Shown here one piece after another: positions 63,676 through 64,000 of a stretch of 64,000 nt of DNA. Each line of letters opens with the position of its first letter. The first letter of the stretch is position 1. Source of the stretch: Ruminococcus hominis (GTDB lineage Bacteria > Bacillota > Clostridia > Lachnospirales > Lachnospiraceae); the NCBI RefSeq assembly GCF_014287355.1, contig NZ_JACOPE010000001.1, positions 2,356,001-2,420,000 of the forward strand, given 5' to 3'. The position numbers and the translations under genes were made by a program. A model generated the notes under the pieces. That model made no database searches. It was not told the origin of the DNA and saw only the letters and a program-made list of their open reading frames with translations.

Positions 63676-64000
63676 AAACAGTGCTCGCTCGATTCTATTT
63701 ATCCTCGATACCCCGAATCGTTACTCCTGCATATGCAGGAAGGGAATAATAACCTGCCCGAATGCATACTCCGGACCACAACCCAAAAACTCTCGTTTCC
63801 AGGCTCCAGCAGTTCATAGGTTTACCAGTTACAGACTTCTCAGGATCTGCAAGTGTATCGCATCTCATACATATCATCGCATCACCAGCCTGCCAGCTGG
63901 CTTCGGTCAGTGCTTTTTCGCAGCATTACAGACTGAACTAAAAATCTTGGTTTTGTCTTATAATCCTATAGCGGCATCTTCCTCGTGCTCTCTGCATGAA
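63676..64000. other. Element sequence without a confident gene
   Basis: A 60-residue minus-strand frame (63695-63877, starting MICMRCDTLADPEK) exists but lacks a clear ribosome-binding site or recognisable fold. The strand immediately upstream has stop codons. The window ends here; the rest of the element and the 5' part of sigF should lie further right. Confidence 0.4.

Noticed and set aside
63695..63877. 60-residue minus-strand ORF
   Set aside because: No clear ribosome-binding site or recognisable fold; kept only as a note because the window ends nearby.

Overview
The window looks like a chromosome segment of a Lachnospiraceae bacterium (Firmicutes, Clostridia; Dorea, Mediterraneibacter or Blautia type). 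The basis is the moderate-to-low GC, strong AGGAGG ribosome-binding sites, the eno-secG-rnr-smpB-ssrA block, spoVA/sigF sporulation genes and LytTR/YtrA-type regulators. This is judged by eye, without a database search. Almost all genes and both rRNA operons lie on the minus strand, so that strand is probably the leading strand.

Layout, left to right. (1) 185-6077: a minus-strand operon crp-like regulator > xdhA > xdhB > xdhC > NCS2 xanthine permease, for purine import and hydroxylation. (2) 6474-12253: rRNA operon 1, transcribed leftward in the order 16S-5S-23S, with three tandem promoters. (3) 12600-25861: thioredoxin, a zinc-dependent phospholipase C-like protein, then convergent ssrA (tmRNA) and smpB, rnr, secG, eno, NhaC, a cell-wall hydrolase, a K+/H+ antiporter, FMN-riboswitch-controlled ribU, and an aldo/keto reductase with a Cys-rich partner. 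(4) 26016-27203: two tRNAs, a ~270-bp imperfect palindrome, an array of eight 53-bp hairpin-forming tandem repeats and a long terminator. (5) 27229-32301: a 1384-residue surface PI-PLC protein divergent from an orphan LytTR response regulator, with direct repeats between them that look like its binding sites. (6) 32362-37335: an oligopeptide/nickel-type ABC transporter. (7) 37460-42996: rRNA operon 2, nearly identical to operon 1. (8) 43071-60721: mostly housekeeping genes (radA, clpC, exoA, truA), atypical homologues of AsnB and DapF lacking catalytic cysteines, paired CobW-type metallochaperones, and spoVAA-spoVAB. (9) 60748-64000: a 5'-truncated sigF abutting a mobile element that carries a large serine recombinase, a 59-residue protein and a MazF-like toxin.

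Three repeat systems lie between genes. The first is a highly structured ~180-bp element (three near-full copies and one deletion derivative) with a diverged ~127-bp relative whose stems change in a compensatory way. The second is a 142-bp MITE-like element with 12-bp inverted ends (one full copy, two deletion derivatives). The third is the 53-bp array.

The most interesting signals are: the sigF interruption, which is either a skin-like developmental element or an inactivating integration; the structured repeat family with covarying stems; the 53-bp hairpin array beside a giant palindrome; a DapF homologue with both catalytic cysteines replaced; and the LytTR-type direct repeats between the PI-PLC gene and its divergent regulator.
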